A DNA stretch of 64,000 nucleotides, taken from contig OENT01000113.1 in assembly GCA_900239685.1 (NCBI GenBank), positions 1 to 64,000 of the forward strand. The letters run 5' to 3'. The notes under the pieces were generated by a model. It searched no databases. It had not been told where the DNA came from and worked only from the letters and a program-made list of their open reading frames with translations. The translations under genes were made by a program, and so were the position numbers. The DNA comes from Rotaria macrura. Lineage: Eukaryota > Rotifera > Eurotatoria > Philodinida > Philodinidae. Shown here in pieces: positions 14,901 to 26,794 of this stretch; the first letter of the stretch is position 1, and each line of letters opens with the position of its first letter.

Positions 14901-16310
14901 CATATTTCTGACATGATTGGAATCTCCTGAGTTAACCTTTTTCAAGTGTGGTTTTAACTGACACTAAGCCAATGAGTTCTGCATGTACATCATCAACAAA
15001 GACATAATGAACTTTTTAGTATACTATTCTCGGTAGATTTTCAGTTTACGTGTAAAAAAATGAATGCGTCTATATGGCATATTGTGCTCAAATGGAAAAA
15101 TTAGATTTCTCTCACAGACAGCACAAGTAAAATCATTAAAAGAAACTAAATAAACATCAAGACTTTGAACAGTAGATTACACAGCATCGATTAAAATCCT
15201 CGCTGTTTTGTTTTCAAAATATATTAGTGAAAATTATAGCACAAAAACTTCGTTTCTCTATCGTTATTTGAACAACCGATAGTAGTTGCGAGCAGAGTTG
15301 GTAAAGATAATTTCATGATTATTTAGTACTAATGTTGATAATCATAGAGACGAACATAACTACTATCTAGTCTCAAGCACAATCATTCTACTTAACAAAT
15401 ATTGAGCTTCTACATTCTTTTATCTATTTTTTTCAATAAAAAACAGTATTGTTCATTATGATAGACTATGACTTTCGTTGATAATTATTAGTAAGTGAAA
15501 ATAGTTTGTTATTGTGATTGTTGGTCCTATTCAAGTTCTTTTGATACTTACGATCATTTCTATTTGATATTGATGATGATACGTTTTTCTCTTGATTCTT
15601 TGATAAATTATCGGCCGTGGTAAGGTTTTTTGATGTAGCTAATTAACAAAAAAGAATTATTCGTAGAAATAAATTTCGTTATTATTTTTTTCGTTACTAT
15701 TTCTCCAGGCTGCTGGCATATAAAGTTCAGCATCAGCTTGTGAGATACGTTGTATACGAATAGATGGTCGTAATGAGAAAGCATCATCATCGGATAATGA
15801 TAATTTTTCATTTAAATCTTCACTATCATCACTTTCTTCCAATAAAAGTCGTTTCGATTGTTCTTCTACAGTCTCATTATCTGGCTGAAGATGAACCTCT
15901 GTTGGTTCCTGTACTGAATGATCACCTGAGGTCTCATTGAGTGATGTTGATGCAATCGCTACTTGTTCCATATCACTATTGCTCGAACTATCATCGTTCA
16001 GTAGTTTAGCACGATTGAGTTCTTCTTCGTCTTGATTGCTAGCTATTGGAAGTTTAGAAAAAAACATGTGTCTTTTTTTTAAACAACAGGAAAAAAGAAG
16101 TATACCATCAATTAATTGTTCGAATTCAACGAGTTTAGTTTTAATTGACTCAACTAAACGGAGATCATTTGGAATATTTTCTAGTAGCCAATTATTTTTA
16201 AATTCTTTTAACCAAATCAGCAGTTGATTTGCATAATTTGTCATGTCTCTAAAATGGAAAGTATTCATTGTATCAAAATTCCGGAAACCATTTAAACAAT
16301 ACTTACTCAT
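2991..16310 (-). CDS. ATRX: ATRX/XNP-type SNF2 chromatin remodeller
   Basis: Nuclear ATP-dependent chromatin remodeller; the family works on heterochromatin and histone H3.3 deposition. Fifteen exons give about 1676 aa: 16310-16106, 16042-15698, 15638-15552, 14256-13719, 13660-13396, 12251-11348, 11282-11034, 9660-9537, 9460-9080, 9023-8852, 7563-6671, 5389-5252, 5181-4910, 4847-4515, 3115-2991. The N-terminal 480 aa are acidic, Ser-rich and low-complexity; no cysteine-rich ADD finger is seen. Then come [11 protein letters not shown] (motif I, near residue 747), DEGHILKN (motif II, near 867), [10 protein letters not shown] (III), [14 protein letters not shown] (V) and the YRFGQ motif VI region, followed by a Gln-rich tail. 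Six introns are 1.1-1.4 kb and the rest 56-76 bp. The start is uncertain: a donor-like GTAAGT directly follows the first ATG. The last exon is inferred; otherwise a stop at 4507 ends the protein at 1637 aa. Family call certain, ends less so. Confidence 0.9.
11862..11907. repeat. GAT/GAC trinucleotide run coding poly-Asp
   Basis: An imperfect ATC/GTC trinucleotide run on the plus strand encodes nine consecutive aspartates plus neighbours in the acidic linker of the ATRX protein, just before a basic KRKRGRK patch. Length variation here would change only the acidic tract. Confidence 0.8.
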
Positions 16311-16520
16311 GTGTTATTCAATGGCAGACTAAAGGATGGTTTTTTTGTTCGACTACTTTTCTTCTATTTTCCTAGCCGTTCGTTTTTCCGCTTTCCCTTA
16401 TGAAAATTGACTCATTGTCAGTGACAGACATTTCTCATAAACGCTCATTGGTGAAATTATTCCTGTAGATGTCACCATTAAATGTGCCTTTGATTATTGT
16501 TAAAAATGTCATTATTTTAT

Positions 16521-16707
16521 TTAATACATGTAGTAGTACCCAGTTCGAGAAGTATGGACTGGATCCCACAGGAAACCATTGGCAATTTTAGGAACTTGGA
16601 AGTAGAAATCAAATGAACGGATCCATTGACCGAATTTATCCGGTTCGGGCCGGACGCTGTCACCGTATTCCTGCATTGAATTCGAAGCATTTTCTCGCGG
16701 TTTCCGA
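16521..16707 (-). CDS. Orphan terminal exon, unrecognised protein
   Basis: A 187-bp stretch clearly richer in G+C than its surroundings. It begins after a TTTGCAG acceptor, stays open for about 61 codons and ends in TAA, which runs straight into an AATAAA polyadenylation signal. The peptide looks protein-like, with DKFGQWIRSFDFYFQVP and ANGFLWDPVHTSRTG, but I do not recognise the family. The first codon is split, so at least one upstream exon should exist between here and about 20.5 kb; I could not find it. An alternative is a donor inside it (GTACTA, near 16546) that would join the second part of ATRX exon 1 in phase. A relic of a decayed gene is also possible. Confidence 0.45.
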
Positions 16708-19700
16708 CTGCAAATTCATGGAAGCGTCTACATGGATATCTTTTTCGATGATTCTTATAACTAATATGAATACTGAAAATTAGTGAAACAGAACAGTACT
16801 AAAAGCAAGATTTTCCCGTAAGTACAAGCATAATTATACAACCTATTCCATTTATAGAAAAAATTTAATTAATACCACTTTCATTCGGCTAATTGCGAAA
16901 TTAATGACTCCAGTCATAGTATCAATACTTGTATTTTGATACAGTGACCTAGTAAACAGTGGCGAAAGAAACTATGTGACAAAAATATAGGATGCGTCAT
17001 AATGAAGTAGTGACTAAGAGATGAAACGGAAGTGATTAGTTTTTCTTTTTCTTTCCGTATACGGTCAATTTTCCCGAATAACAATGATCCAATACATTTT
17101 CGGAAAATTTTACATGACACAGTTCCGATCGAAATTCATCTAGAGACTATCTAGAGAATCACTGGATAGGTTGCCCCGAATCAAGAACTATTCGCTATGG
17201 TCATTTGCATCGGTACTTATCTGATGATAGCAAGTTGTGTTTGATTCACCAGAATGTAGTTCCAACAAGTCAAAATCTAGAAAATAATCTTCTTTTACAC
17301 AATTAGTTCAGCAGTAGTACAATGATGATCAAATTTTAGAAAATCTTCAAATATTTGTTTCTAGCAATCACACAACCTGAGACGTTTATGTTTTTGATCG
17401 TGTTGTCAATGAAGAGACCAGTGTGACTTCAAGCGTTTCGTAACATAAAATAGGTTTTGTTCGAAACCAACAATCGAAATGAGTACTACTTCATAAATTT
17501 TGAATTTGTCAGATATTGGATTGGACAGTTTGAGATGGAACAAAACGTTTCCCTCAAAGCTATCTAATAATATTGTTACAGGTTATTCATATTTAGCTCT
17601 CGTTATCGGGAATATGCATAGGTATGAATCACACGATTTTCTCCTTGGACTTTTTCAATAAATAAATAAAAGTTACTTGATAATCTTCACTCATTATAGG
17701 CGTTGTTCGAATTCTTTTAAAAATAAAAATCATTATTACATCACAGATTGGCCGGGTGTACATCTATATGAATGTTGAATATTCTACGATATACTTATGT
17801 TAACACTGAAAATGAAGGAAATTAAAAGTTTCGAAACATTATGTGCGGCTTGTTTACAAGAGTTGACAACTACGAAGCGATTATGTAACATAACACGAAG
17901 ACCTTTCGATTTGTATTTTAATACTATTGTAAATACCAAGATTAAATGAGTAATAAGAATAAATTGTTTCATGATGAGTAGATTTCGCAATAATTAAGTG
18001 AGATTAACTATGATTCTAATTCTAACTTTCGTTAAATATGAGAGACAATGTTGAATTGAAAACAAACCAGATAGACACTTATTGGATCATAATTAGAAAT
18101 CTAGTCTTCAAATGACTTTTGTGTTTATTCGAGTATCTGCAGAAATGTATCTTCAATTCTTTAATGTGCCTGTCATACATTCTTTATTGTTTCTACTTCT
18201 TCTACCTATATTAAGCTACAGAAATAACTTTAAGTACTATTTGTCTTCTAAGATAGTCCGTAAAACTTTCTTAAGTCTTCTAGAAATTTATTTCTATAGA
18301 TTCATTAGTGACCGCTTCATGAAGAGTCCATGAGAGTAAAAAGCTGCCTGAGATGAAGTGTATGATGAAAACAATGCAAATATTAGTGAAGAACGTTGCA
18401 AGTGTGTTAAGTGCAAATTGAAGTAAAATACATTCATTTAAGTCATTTTAGAAAAAGAACAAGAACTGTTGTAAAATTTTTCTACTGAATTTCGCTGGAT
18501 GAATTAGTAGGACACGTAATGATACATATGGATCCATTTTGGAATGTGATCTTCTTTTTTTCTCAATCGTAAAAAACGATTTAAAACGTCTTTACATACT
18601 TTGGTATAAAATAAAAATACTCGCCAACGGTGAAAAACACTTTTATGACACTAATGTCTTGTGGTTCGGTTCAGTGCACATTTTCCCTTTCAAAAATACT
18701 AAATAACTGATTGCGTGAATTCTAAACTAAAATCAATTATCGTTTGATTCCAATATATACATCTTATTTAATTGTTGTTTCTAAGAATAATATTCAATTT
18801 TTTCGAGTTACATGATATTCTGCTTGGCACTTTATTTGTACAACAAATATTTAATCGACAAAAAATGTTCCATGCTAAATTCAGAATCGATTTATAAGAA
18901 ACCTTCTGTGCTAATACAGTGATGAATGAAACTACCAATGATTCCATATACCGAACCAGAGAAAATTTCTCAAAAAGCGTTTGAGTACACAAAAAGGGAA
19001 GAAAATAAGAAAGAAAACGCACGTGTTTGGATGAGAATCGAGATTTCCAATTGTGAGCCAAAAACGTCCATTGTTCGCCCTTCTTATGCATGCACTCACG
19101 TTTTAAGCTGAAAAAACCGTGTCAATGCATAAGAAAAAGAGAAAAGGTGGTTGTTTTTCTCATAGTCGTTATCAGTGACAGGATTATAAAAAGAGTTCTT
19201 ATGAATATAAAAAAAGTACCACTTTTTCTCTATCTTTTTGTATTTAGACGGTTTTTTCTTCTGAAAACACGAGTAAACGTACAAAAAGGGTGAATAATAG
19301 ACGTTTTCGGCTCACAATCGGGAACGTCGGTTCTCATCCAAGCACGCCCATTTTTTTCGATTTTTCGTCCCTTTTTGTGCGCTCAAACGCTTTTTTCAAA
19401 CATTTTCTCTACTTGAGAGTATAATAGTTAAAAACAATGAATACTCATTAATTATGATTTTCATTTGACAATAGTTATTTGAATAATTCATAAACAAAAA
19501 TCTTTGATCATTTTAAGTTCAGTGTTCATCATCATGATTTATGGATGTTTTCAAGAAATATGTTGATTTTCGGTAGGAAACTGAAAGAAAATGCATTCCC
19601 TATCATATTTTTGATTTTCTTAAAGCTTAACTTCATCTAAACGAATACACGAAAATTGACACGACGAGTTTTGACATGCCTTTGGAATGAGTCGATTGAT

Positions 19701-20564
19701 ATTCAACAACTTGATGCACTACTGTATCCGAAAATCAATGAAATATTATGAACCATTCAATAGATTTTGACTATTTTAATGGAACATTAATATAAAAGCA
19801 TAGAGATGAAACTGATTTGATTAGGATTCATCGATTCATGTAACGCAAGAACATATATTTAACAGTTTCAACTGATACTATCGTAGTGACAGGCTTCGTT
19901 TTCGTTGAAAATTTATTTAACGATGACAATAAGCCATATTACTCTATATTTCAATGTGGTAAGAAAAACCTAGATGATAATAATGTGATACATATATGAA
20001 ATCGATGGAATTTCAGCGATTAGGAAGATATAAAATGTGCATAACGAATCATTTGATAGTTTTGTATTAACTTTTCCGTTGTTTGGTCTCGCTGTTTATC
20101 CCAATAACAGAACAGAATACTTTTATATAAAATACATCATAGATAATGTATTTGTTGGATATAAGTTAGTTTCAGTCTGAATCTATTGTTGAGGAGAAAC
20201 CTCGACCAAGCATGAAATTATTATCTATCTACAAATGATATTGCTTCACACGAAATAATGTGTTATGCTAAATTTCATCTCTTCATCTATTGATTCTGTT
20301 TTTTTTAATTTCATGAATTTCACAAAGAGTAGCTATTTCTGCAGCACTGCAATCAGTAAGAAATATTATCCATCAACATAAATCCATCGTGCCATTTATT
20401 TAAAATAAAAACGGTTTTGTCGATTTTACACAAACAAAAAACTAACTGAGAATGACATGTTAAGATTTGATAACCAAACGATCGTTTTATCTGATGAAGT
20501 TTCCATGATCTCGTTTGAAAAAACATCGAAGATGAGGATTGAGAAGAATTTTCAAATATCGTTT
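16708..20564. other. Intergenic; contains a foldback repeat
   Basis: About 3.9 kb between the orphan exon and the cysteine-rich membrane protein gene. Apart from the foldback at 18958-19410 I see no coding exon, although an upstream exon of the orphan terminal exon may hide here. Confidence 0.5.
18958..19410. repeat. Long imperfect inverted repeat (foldback)
   Basis: Two arms of about 193 bp (18958-19150 and 19218-19410) are reverse complements at roughly 75-80% by eye, around a 67-bp spacer. Matching blocks include AAAGCGTTTGAG, CACAAAAAGGGA, TTGGATGAGAA and ATTGTGAGCC, in the same order in both arms. The outer ends both read AGAGAAAAT inward. No target-site duplication was found and the arms code for nothing. 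It fits a degenerate foldback or MITE-like element; a transcript would fold into a long hairpin. Confidence 0.8.
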
Positions 20565-23269
20565 TTATCCGGTACTTGGCGATACGCATATAAGAAAAGA
20601 TGAATTCCAGGAGGTGCCACTTGGGCAGTAACAAGTACCGCCTGTACAAGTTCCGCTACTACAACTACTACTACTACAAATGAGGCCTGCGCCGCCGGCA
20701 CTTAGGCAGGTACTTGTGCTTACTGGTGAATTAGTCCATAAAGTACAAGATTCACCGTAGAAAACTCGATTGAGACAAGTTAAGCCATTCTAAACGTGAT
20801 TAATAACAGTGAAATAAACTAGAATAAAACGTTCTCTTCACATACCCAGTATTTCGTTGTTGCACATTCACATGTTGAGCTCAGTGGACAAGAAACAAGA
20901 TTGTAATCTGCGCATTGATATGTTGAATTACAGACGCTACTAGAGTTGACACCCCAAGCTGGCGTACCTTTATCCCGACAATATGATCCATTCCACCACT
21001 GTAGAGCAGTACAATTACTAAACAAATATTGATTTCAAAAGCTTTAGTTCTCTGGAGAAAATTAAACATCAAAACACATACCACCATCCGGATCCAGTTA
21101 TATTTGTTGAACTATCATTCATACAATGTAAATTAGCCGTTTGGTCACATTCGTTACTTGAACAGTTCGTAACAATAGTACACGCTTGATAGATCTATAA
21201 AGGAAACGATTTTATTTGAATGTAGAGAAAATCTAAATTTAACCTTTTTCGAAACAACACATGCTTGTTGACAGTCGTCCCAAAACGAAGTTGCATTACA
21301 CAGGCATTGTAATACGGATGGTACCGTTGAACCATATCGACAAGTTAAATTAACTGGACTAAAATCTCGACATTCATATGTTTGTGCGCATAGATCTGTA
21401 TAGTTCTTTTTCGGTTGGCACCGACTACCATCCCAATAATCTGTATAAACACATTGACATACACCACTGCTACATTTTAAATAGTTAAAATCTTGACATT
21501 CAAGATCACCATAGCACGTTGATTGAAGATTTGATAACTTCAGTATGCATGTATATGATCGATTCGTAACATATAGTGAATCCCAAATATAACTTGTATT
21601 ATAGCAATCACATTTTTCAAAGAGAGTACCACCAAGACCTTGACATTGCAAACCACGATTATCATCACAAACATAAGATGATGCACATGTTGTATTGTAC
21701 CATTGTTTAGTTATGCATGTATAGTTCCAATAATGATTGCTATCACAATCACATGTACTCAGTGATTGAGAATAATTACTACAAAAAAGACCTTCGGCTG
21801 AAATACATTGTGTATTATTCGAACAGATACCACCTATGGATAATTTTGATGCACATGTTGTACCATCCCAATAAGACCATGAGCTATTGCAAAGGCATAT
21901 ACCACTTGTATTTGCTCCGCCATAATAGGATAAACTACAAAAAAGATTTTGTGATGTACTACATGCAAATGAAGCTGTACAGTTTTCTAAATAGCTCGCA
22001 GCCGTCTTACAATAACCCACAACACCACTACTATTAACAGACGAATCATAATTTGTGCCTGACGGACATGTACAGATGTTATTTGAACATATTAAATTAA
22101 TTCGATAATCACATTGAGATGTCGATGTACATGCTTGATTATATACCTGACGTGGTACACAATAACCATTTGCTAACGAAGTACTACCATTATAATAGTA
22201 GTATGTCGAGCATTGACAGAGACCTAAAATTAAACAAAAACAACGAAAAGAATGACGATGATACTTCTTTCTTGTTTTGCGTACCATATTCACTGCCGTA
22301 TGGATTCGAGTAGTCAGCACAAACAAGACCCTGGCCAACAGGACCTGTGTCATCACACCAATTGTCATCATATGGATAGCAATATTGATTTATTGTACGC
22401 TTATATTCACACGTGCCTGAATTTAAATTTCCATTCCAAAACATTGATGAATTACAACGACAATAACCCCCCGAACTGGTATTACAATATAAATACCGTG
22501 AAGTATCACAATTAAGGTTGCTACTGCATGATGAATTGTATAAACCTTGATAAGAGCACTAAAATACAATGAATTCAAATCGAAAATCGATAACAATATT
22601 GAATTTATATGAACTCACAGCATATCCATTCCAATTCATTCCAGATTGACACTGACATTGAAGTTGAATAGTTCCACTACTAGACAAGAAAGAAGAAGAA
22701 GTATGAAATATATATTCTTACATTAAACTTTTTTCATGTACCTCTGTGTAACATTTTTGCATTGAAGACTCCCGAGGGCATCACACATGGAATCATCAGT
22801 ACATGTTCGATTGATCATTCTTCGACGTTCACAGATTTGATATGAATCACTCCAAAAATGTGAATAGGCACATCCACAACGATAATTATTACATATCAAA
22901 CCTAAATCTTGACGACAATCCGAATTCGACTTGCATGCACCTCCATTCGATTCTTTTTTCAATGTAACAATGGCCGTAAATAAAATAAATGCTGTAAAAA
23001 CGATGATAGTTAATGAAACCAGAAGTAATAAAAGCCATCGAGGTATATTCAAATCACGCATGCAAAACGGAAGTGGTTTCTGTGGCTGAATAATATCATA
23101 TTCAGAAACTAGAACATTTTCACTATCAAGTTTTTGTACGACATGTTGTTGTAGAAGTGTCTGTGGATTCTACGAAAACAAAAAGAATAATTATTTATCA
23201 ATTAAAATCTACTCTATTAACCTGATCTTTAACAGGAGAATTAAATTTACGTTTTGTTGCTCCACTCAT
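20565..23269 (-). CDS. Type II membrane protein with many Cys-rich EB-like modules
   Basis: Eight exons join in phase to about 766 aa: 23269-23222, 23169-22742, 22679-22619, 22558-22285, 22223-21244, 21194-21082, 21017-20846, 20789-20565. All introns are short. Residues 1-60 are a polar, presumably cytoplasmic tail. Residues 61-84 (WLLLLLVSLTIIVFTAFILF onward) form one membrane span with no separate signal peptide. The rest is extracellular: about a dozen modules spaced as C-x(5-6)-C, then C..C.C, and a W/Y-rich CxC..YWDG.C pattern, like nematode-type EB modules, with many N-x-S/T sites. Function is unknown; adhesion or a surface receptor role is a guess. Families of such proteins are, as far as I know, expanded in bdelloids. 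The protein appears complete, ending in a last module and TAA. Confidence 0.85.
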
Positions 23270-26200
23270 TTGATATCTTGATTAAAATGATTAATAAAAA
23301 TTGCAAGATACTATGATTTTTTGTACAAGCACAAGAACAAAAATACTAAAGTTTATCATTTACTGTCTACTATATGAATCGAAGAGATTTTTTTTAACTA
23401 AAACAATTGTTTCTCGACGTAAATCTTTTAAGTATGCAAACAGAGAAAAACTAAACAAAAAGAAAACGCTCTCTTGTTAAAACAGACGCAATCAGTTTAG
23501 CATATTCATACTTCTTACCTGTCACATTTTTAATTCATTTTTTATGTTCTCTATAGTCAACTTTGGCTTTCGCAATATTTTCTTTCAATTTATAGGTGTG
23601 TCTGAAAACACTACGTTTGAATTGCTTGAAAGAACGAATGTAATATGAACGCATATTTCTTTGTCTTCATACGACGATCATGTGATCAATGCTAAGGAAG
23701 AAAATTCGAGAATCGTATTAAATCTTATAATAATTTTTCTACATAATAAAGTTAATAACGGAAAATTCTTTTTAAGGGTTCAATTTATATGTATTAATGT
23801 TGATGAAAAAAAAGTAAATATTCTATAATAATCAAATCAATATTGATTTCTATTAACTAAGTTTCTTTATAAACTATAACAACCCTCATTTGCATCTGTC
23901 TTGATGCTTGTCATCGACATACAGATGGCTTCATTTAGCATTAAATTTTGATTTCAACAAACAAAAGTATTGTTGACCTTTAGCAATCTTTAAACGATTT
24001 TTATTATACAATGTTGAATATCAAGGATTATTGCTATGTATAATTCATATAAACAAGTTTCTATATCATGATGTAACATTTTTATTTCGTTATATTAATT
24101 TAATAATCTACATTACTATTTATTAAATGAGTTCATTATGATATTCAAAGCAAGATAATAACGAAATATGTATACATCTATTATTTTGTAATGTTGTCAA
24201 ATAAAAAGATATTAAACTATTCTTCTTGTTAGTTTACTCGACATGTAAGGTTTCTCGAATAACTATTATCGAAATCGATATCCTCTTTTAAAGCTATTAT
24301 GGTAGGTAGTCAACATTAGATTAGTTGTAATTCGATTATCTCATTGAATGTGTAGCATGCAGAAAACTTGATTTGTATGGTTACTTATGCTCCATTTATC
24401 AAGTTATGTCATAGTCGAAAAATTTCAACTTTTTCAGATTAAATTTCGTCTAGCAACATTGAAAAAGGAAATTGCTATAAGAAATTTTTTTTTCTTTGTT
24501 ATAATTCAAAACAATCTTCTTACTACTTAAAGAAGTACTCGAATCAATATTGTTCTGCCGATTCCTACGGATAATATTCATGAGAAAAGAATGTTCAGTC
24601 GATTTAATAAGTTCGGATAGCAATGAAATCAATGGAAAAAAAATGAATCTTCTTGATGCATTCTCATTTTTCTTTCTATGCTTACATAACAGTGTCAAAT
24701 GGGAAATTGAAAATCAAGAATACGATTGTATTTCCATATAGAATGTTGGAACTAAAAATCTAATTTATAACGATTCGATTTAATTTAGGTAATACAATTC
24801 TTTTCCGATATATTTATTGGACAATCATCGATTTATTTGCGAGAATTTATTGTTAAACTATTGACAGTTTTTATTATGACTCATATATTAGAAGGTAAAA
24901 TACAGTGTACTATGAAACATCTATATCACAATTTAGTCATGTATTGTACTCTGCCCTCTTTTCATTCGAGAATTAAGATCAATACAGTTTCTAACAACCG
25001 ACAAGTTTTGTCTGAATCTTTTTTCGGTGAAAAAGAATACTTCTTTCTTTAGATGTTGAATTTTTTTTTAATGTCCAATATTCATATTGTATGATTGCAA
25101 TCACAACCTAAGGAAGTATTTGTCTTTACTGTTACTTCTCAATTGCATTTTAAGTAATGAATAAACATAATTATGTTGTTCAACGTTCATTTCAAACTCT
25201 TTTCGATAATTATTTAGCACATTAATATAGTAATATGATGTATTGTTTCACTTCAAATAGATCTTAGGAGAGTTTTAGCACAACAGTGGTCAATCATTTA
25301 CCGTTGTCATCTATTTTGCCAGTAGTATTACTTTTGTTGATATTTGACTTTGTAAATATGATAAACTTCAAATAACTAGACATAAAGAATCATTCGCGAA
25401 AATATCTTTGATAGATCTATCTTTTCTGTTTTAGAAATACGACATTTAGACACGAGAGAAAGGCTTTTCCTTCCAAACAAGACAGATGTCATTTCTTTCT
25501 GTCTGTTAAGCTCATATTCACTCCTTATAATTTGACATACTTTGATCATTCCAATAAATATAGTTTCTCATCTATCTTTACTAATTAGAATGTGAACTAT
25601 GTTTTCATCAGTATGTTTGCAATCACAAACTAATATCGGTTAATGAAACATGGATAGTATACCATCTATATTGATTAAATTAGATAAGAAACATTACATC
25701 TAGCCCTTATAGATCCATAATTTTTCGATTGATGCATGTCAGAAGAAAAAATTCAGTTCTCTATTATACTTATGTTTTTTTTTCAGGGTTTCCATGAACC
25801 TTGATTATTCTGCAATATACGTGACATCAAGTAGATAAAACTGTATCGTACAAGATTGTCAGATAATGACTAGGTTATCGTTGGTAAAAGGATACACGTT
25901 TAGAATTAGGGTAACAGCTGTGAAAATACATAGATTACACTTTTCAAACTAAAATAGATTAGAATACATTACATATACCGCAGAGAATGTACAATTGACA
26001 ACGATAATTAGATTGATGGAAAAACGTATGTAGTTAGTGCTGATTCACTACTAACATTTGAACAATTGCAGATCATCAATTGAGGGAAAAACGATTTTCA
26101 ACTACATCTGTGTCTTCTAGAACGATTCGCACACACAAATCGTAATTATCTAACTTCATAAAAATTTATACATTCATTTAACATACCTTCTCATATAATT

Positions 26201-26794
26201 ATTATGATTTTTCTTTAGACAATCATGAAAGTAGAAAAATCATTTGCTATTTTTAAAGTCCCAACTGAATAGAAAAAAATACATATACCAAATTGAAATA
26301 ATCTATATCGAATGCTAATCATTGTTTGAATTAATTTATAACTTTTCTTTTTTATTAATCAAATTTGATTTATTTGTCAGATCTTTGTTCTCTTCGCTCG
26401 TTAAATATTCAAAAAAAAAACACAGAAAAATAAACAAAACCGAAACAACATAAATACGATACGATTTGTACAGAAATGAACGTTGTGCATGAACATCTCA
26501 TTTGACTAGATGGCACTCGTTTAGACGGAGAAAAAAAAACAAAAATGTTATACGAACAATAAATAATAATAATAATAATAATAAATATCATGGAATGAAA
26601 TTACAATCATGTTAGACGGAATGTCAGTACATACAAATCTACGAATTTAACTACAACACATTCTATTGCTATTTGAACAAAATTTTTTTTTATACATGTC
26701 TATTATTTTTCTTTGTACATTGAACATTCTCAATCTCGGCCTTAAGAAAAGAAAAGAAAACAACTAAAACACGAAGAATTTCATTATCACACTG
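23270..26794. other. Intergenic, no gene seen
   Basis: About 3.5 kb holding the presumed promoter of the cysteine-rich protein gene at its left end and the 3' flank of the SPRY/SOCS gene at its right end. No exon with coding character, RNA gene or transposon end was found; an AAT microsatellite lies at 26561-26586. Confidence 0.6.
26561..26586. repeat. AAT microsatellite
   Basis: About eight AAT units in the 3' flank of the SPRY/SOCS-box gene. Confidence 0.85.

Noticed and set aside
16043-16105. Reading through the 63-bp segment inside the first ATRX exon
   Set aside because: The frame stays open, but it has a GTATAC donor, pyrimidine-rich stretch and TAG acceptor, and splicing it out keeps phase, so I treat it as an intron.
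18768-19293. Open frames of 60-107 codons on both strands
   Set aside because: They lie within or across the foldback arms and mirror each other; no motif or splice context.
21717-22515. Several plus-strand open frames
   Set aside because: They are antisense to the cysteine-rich protein exons; Cys and Tyr codons on one strand leave the other strand open.
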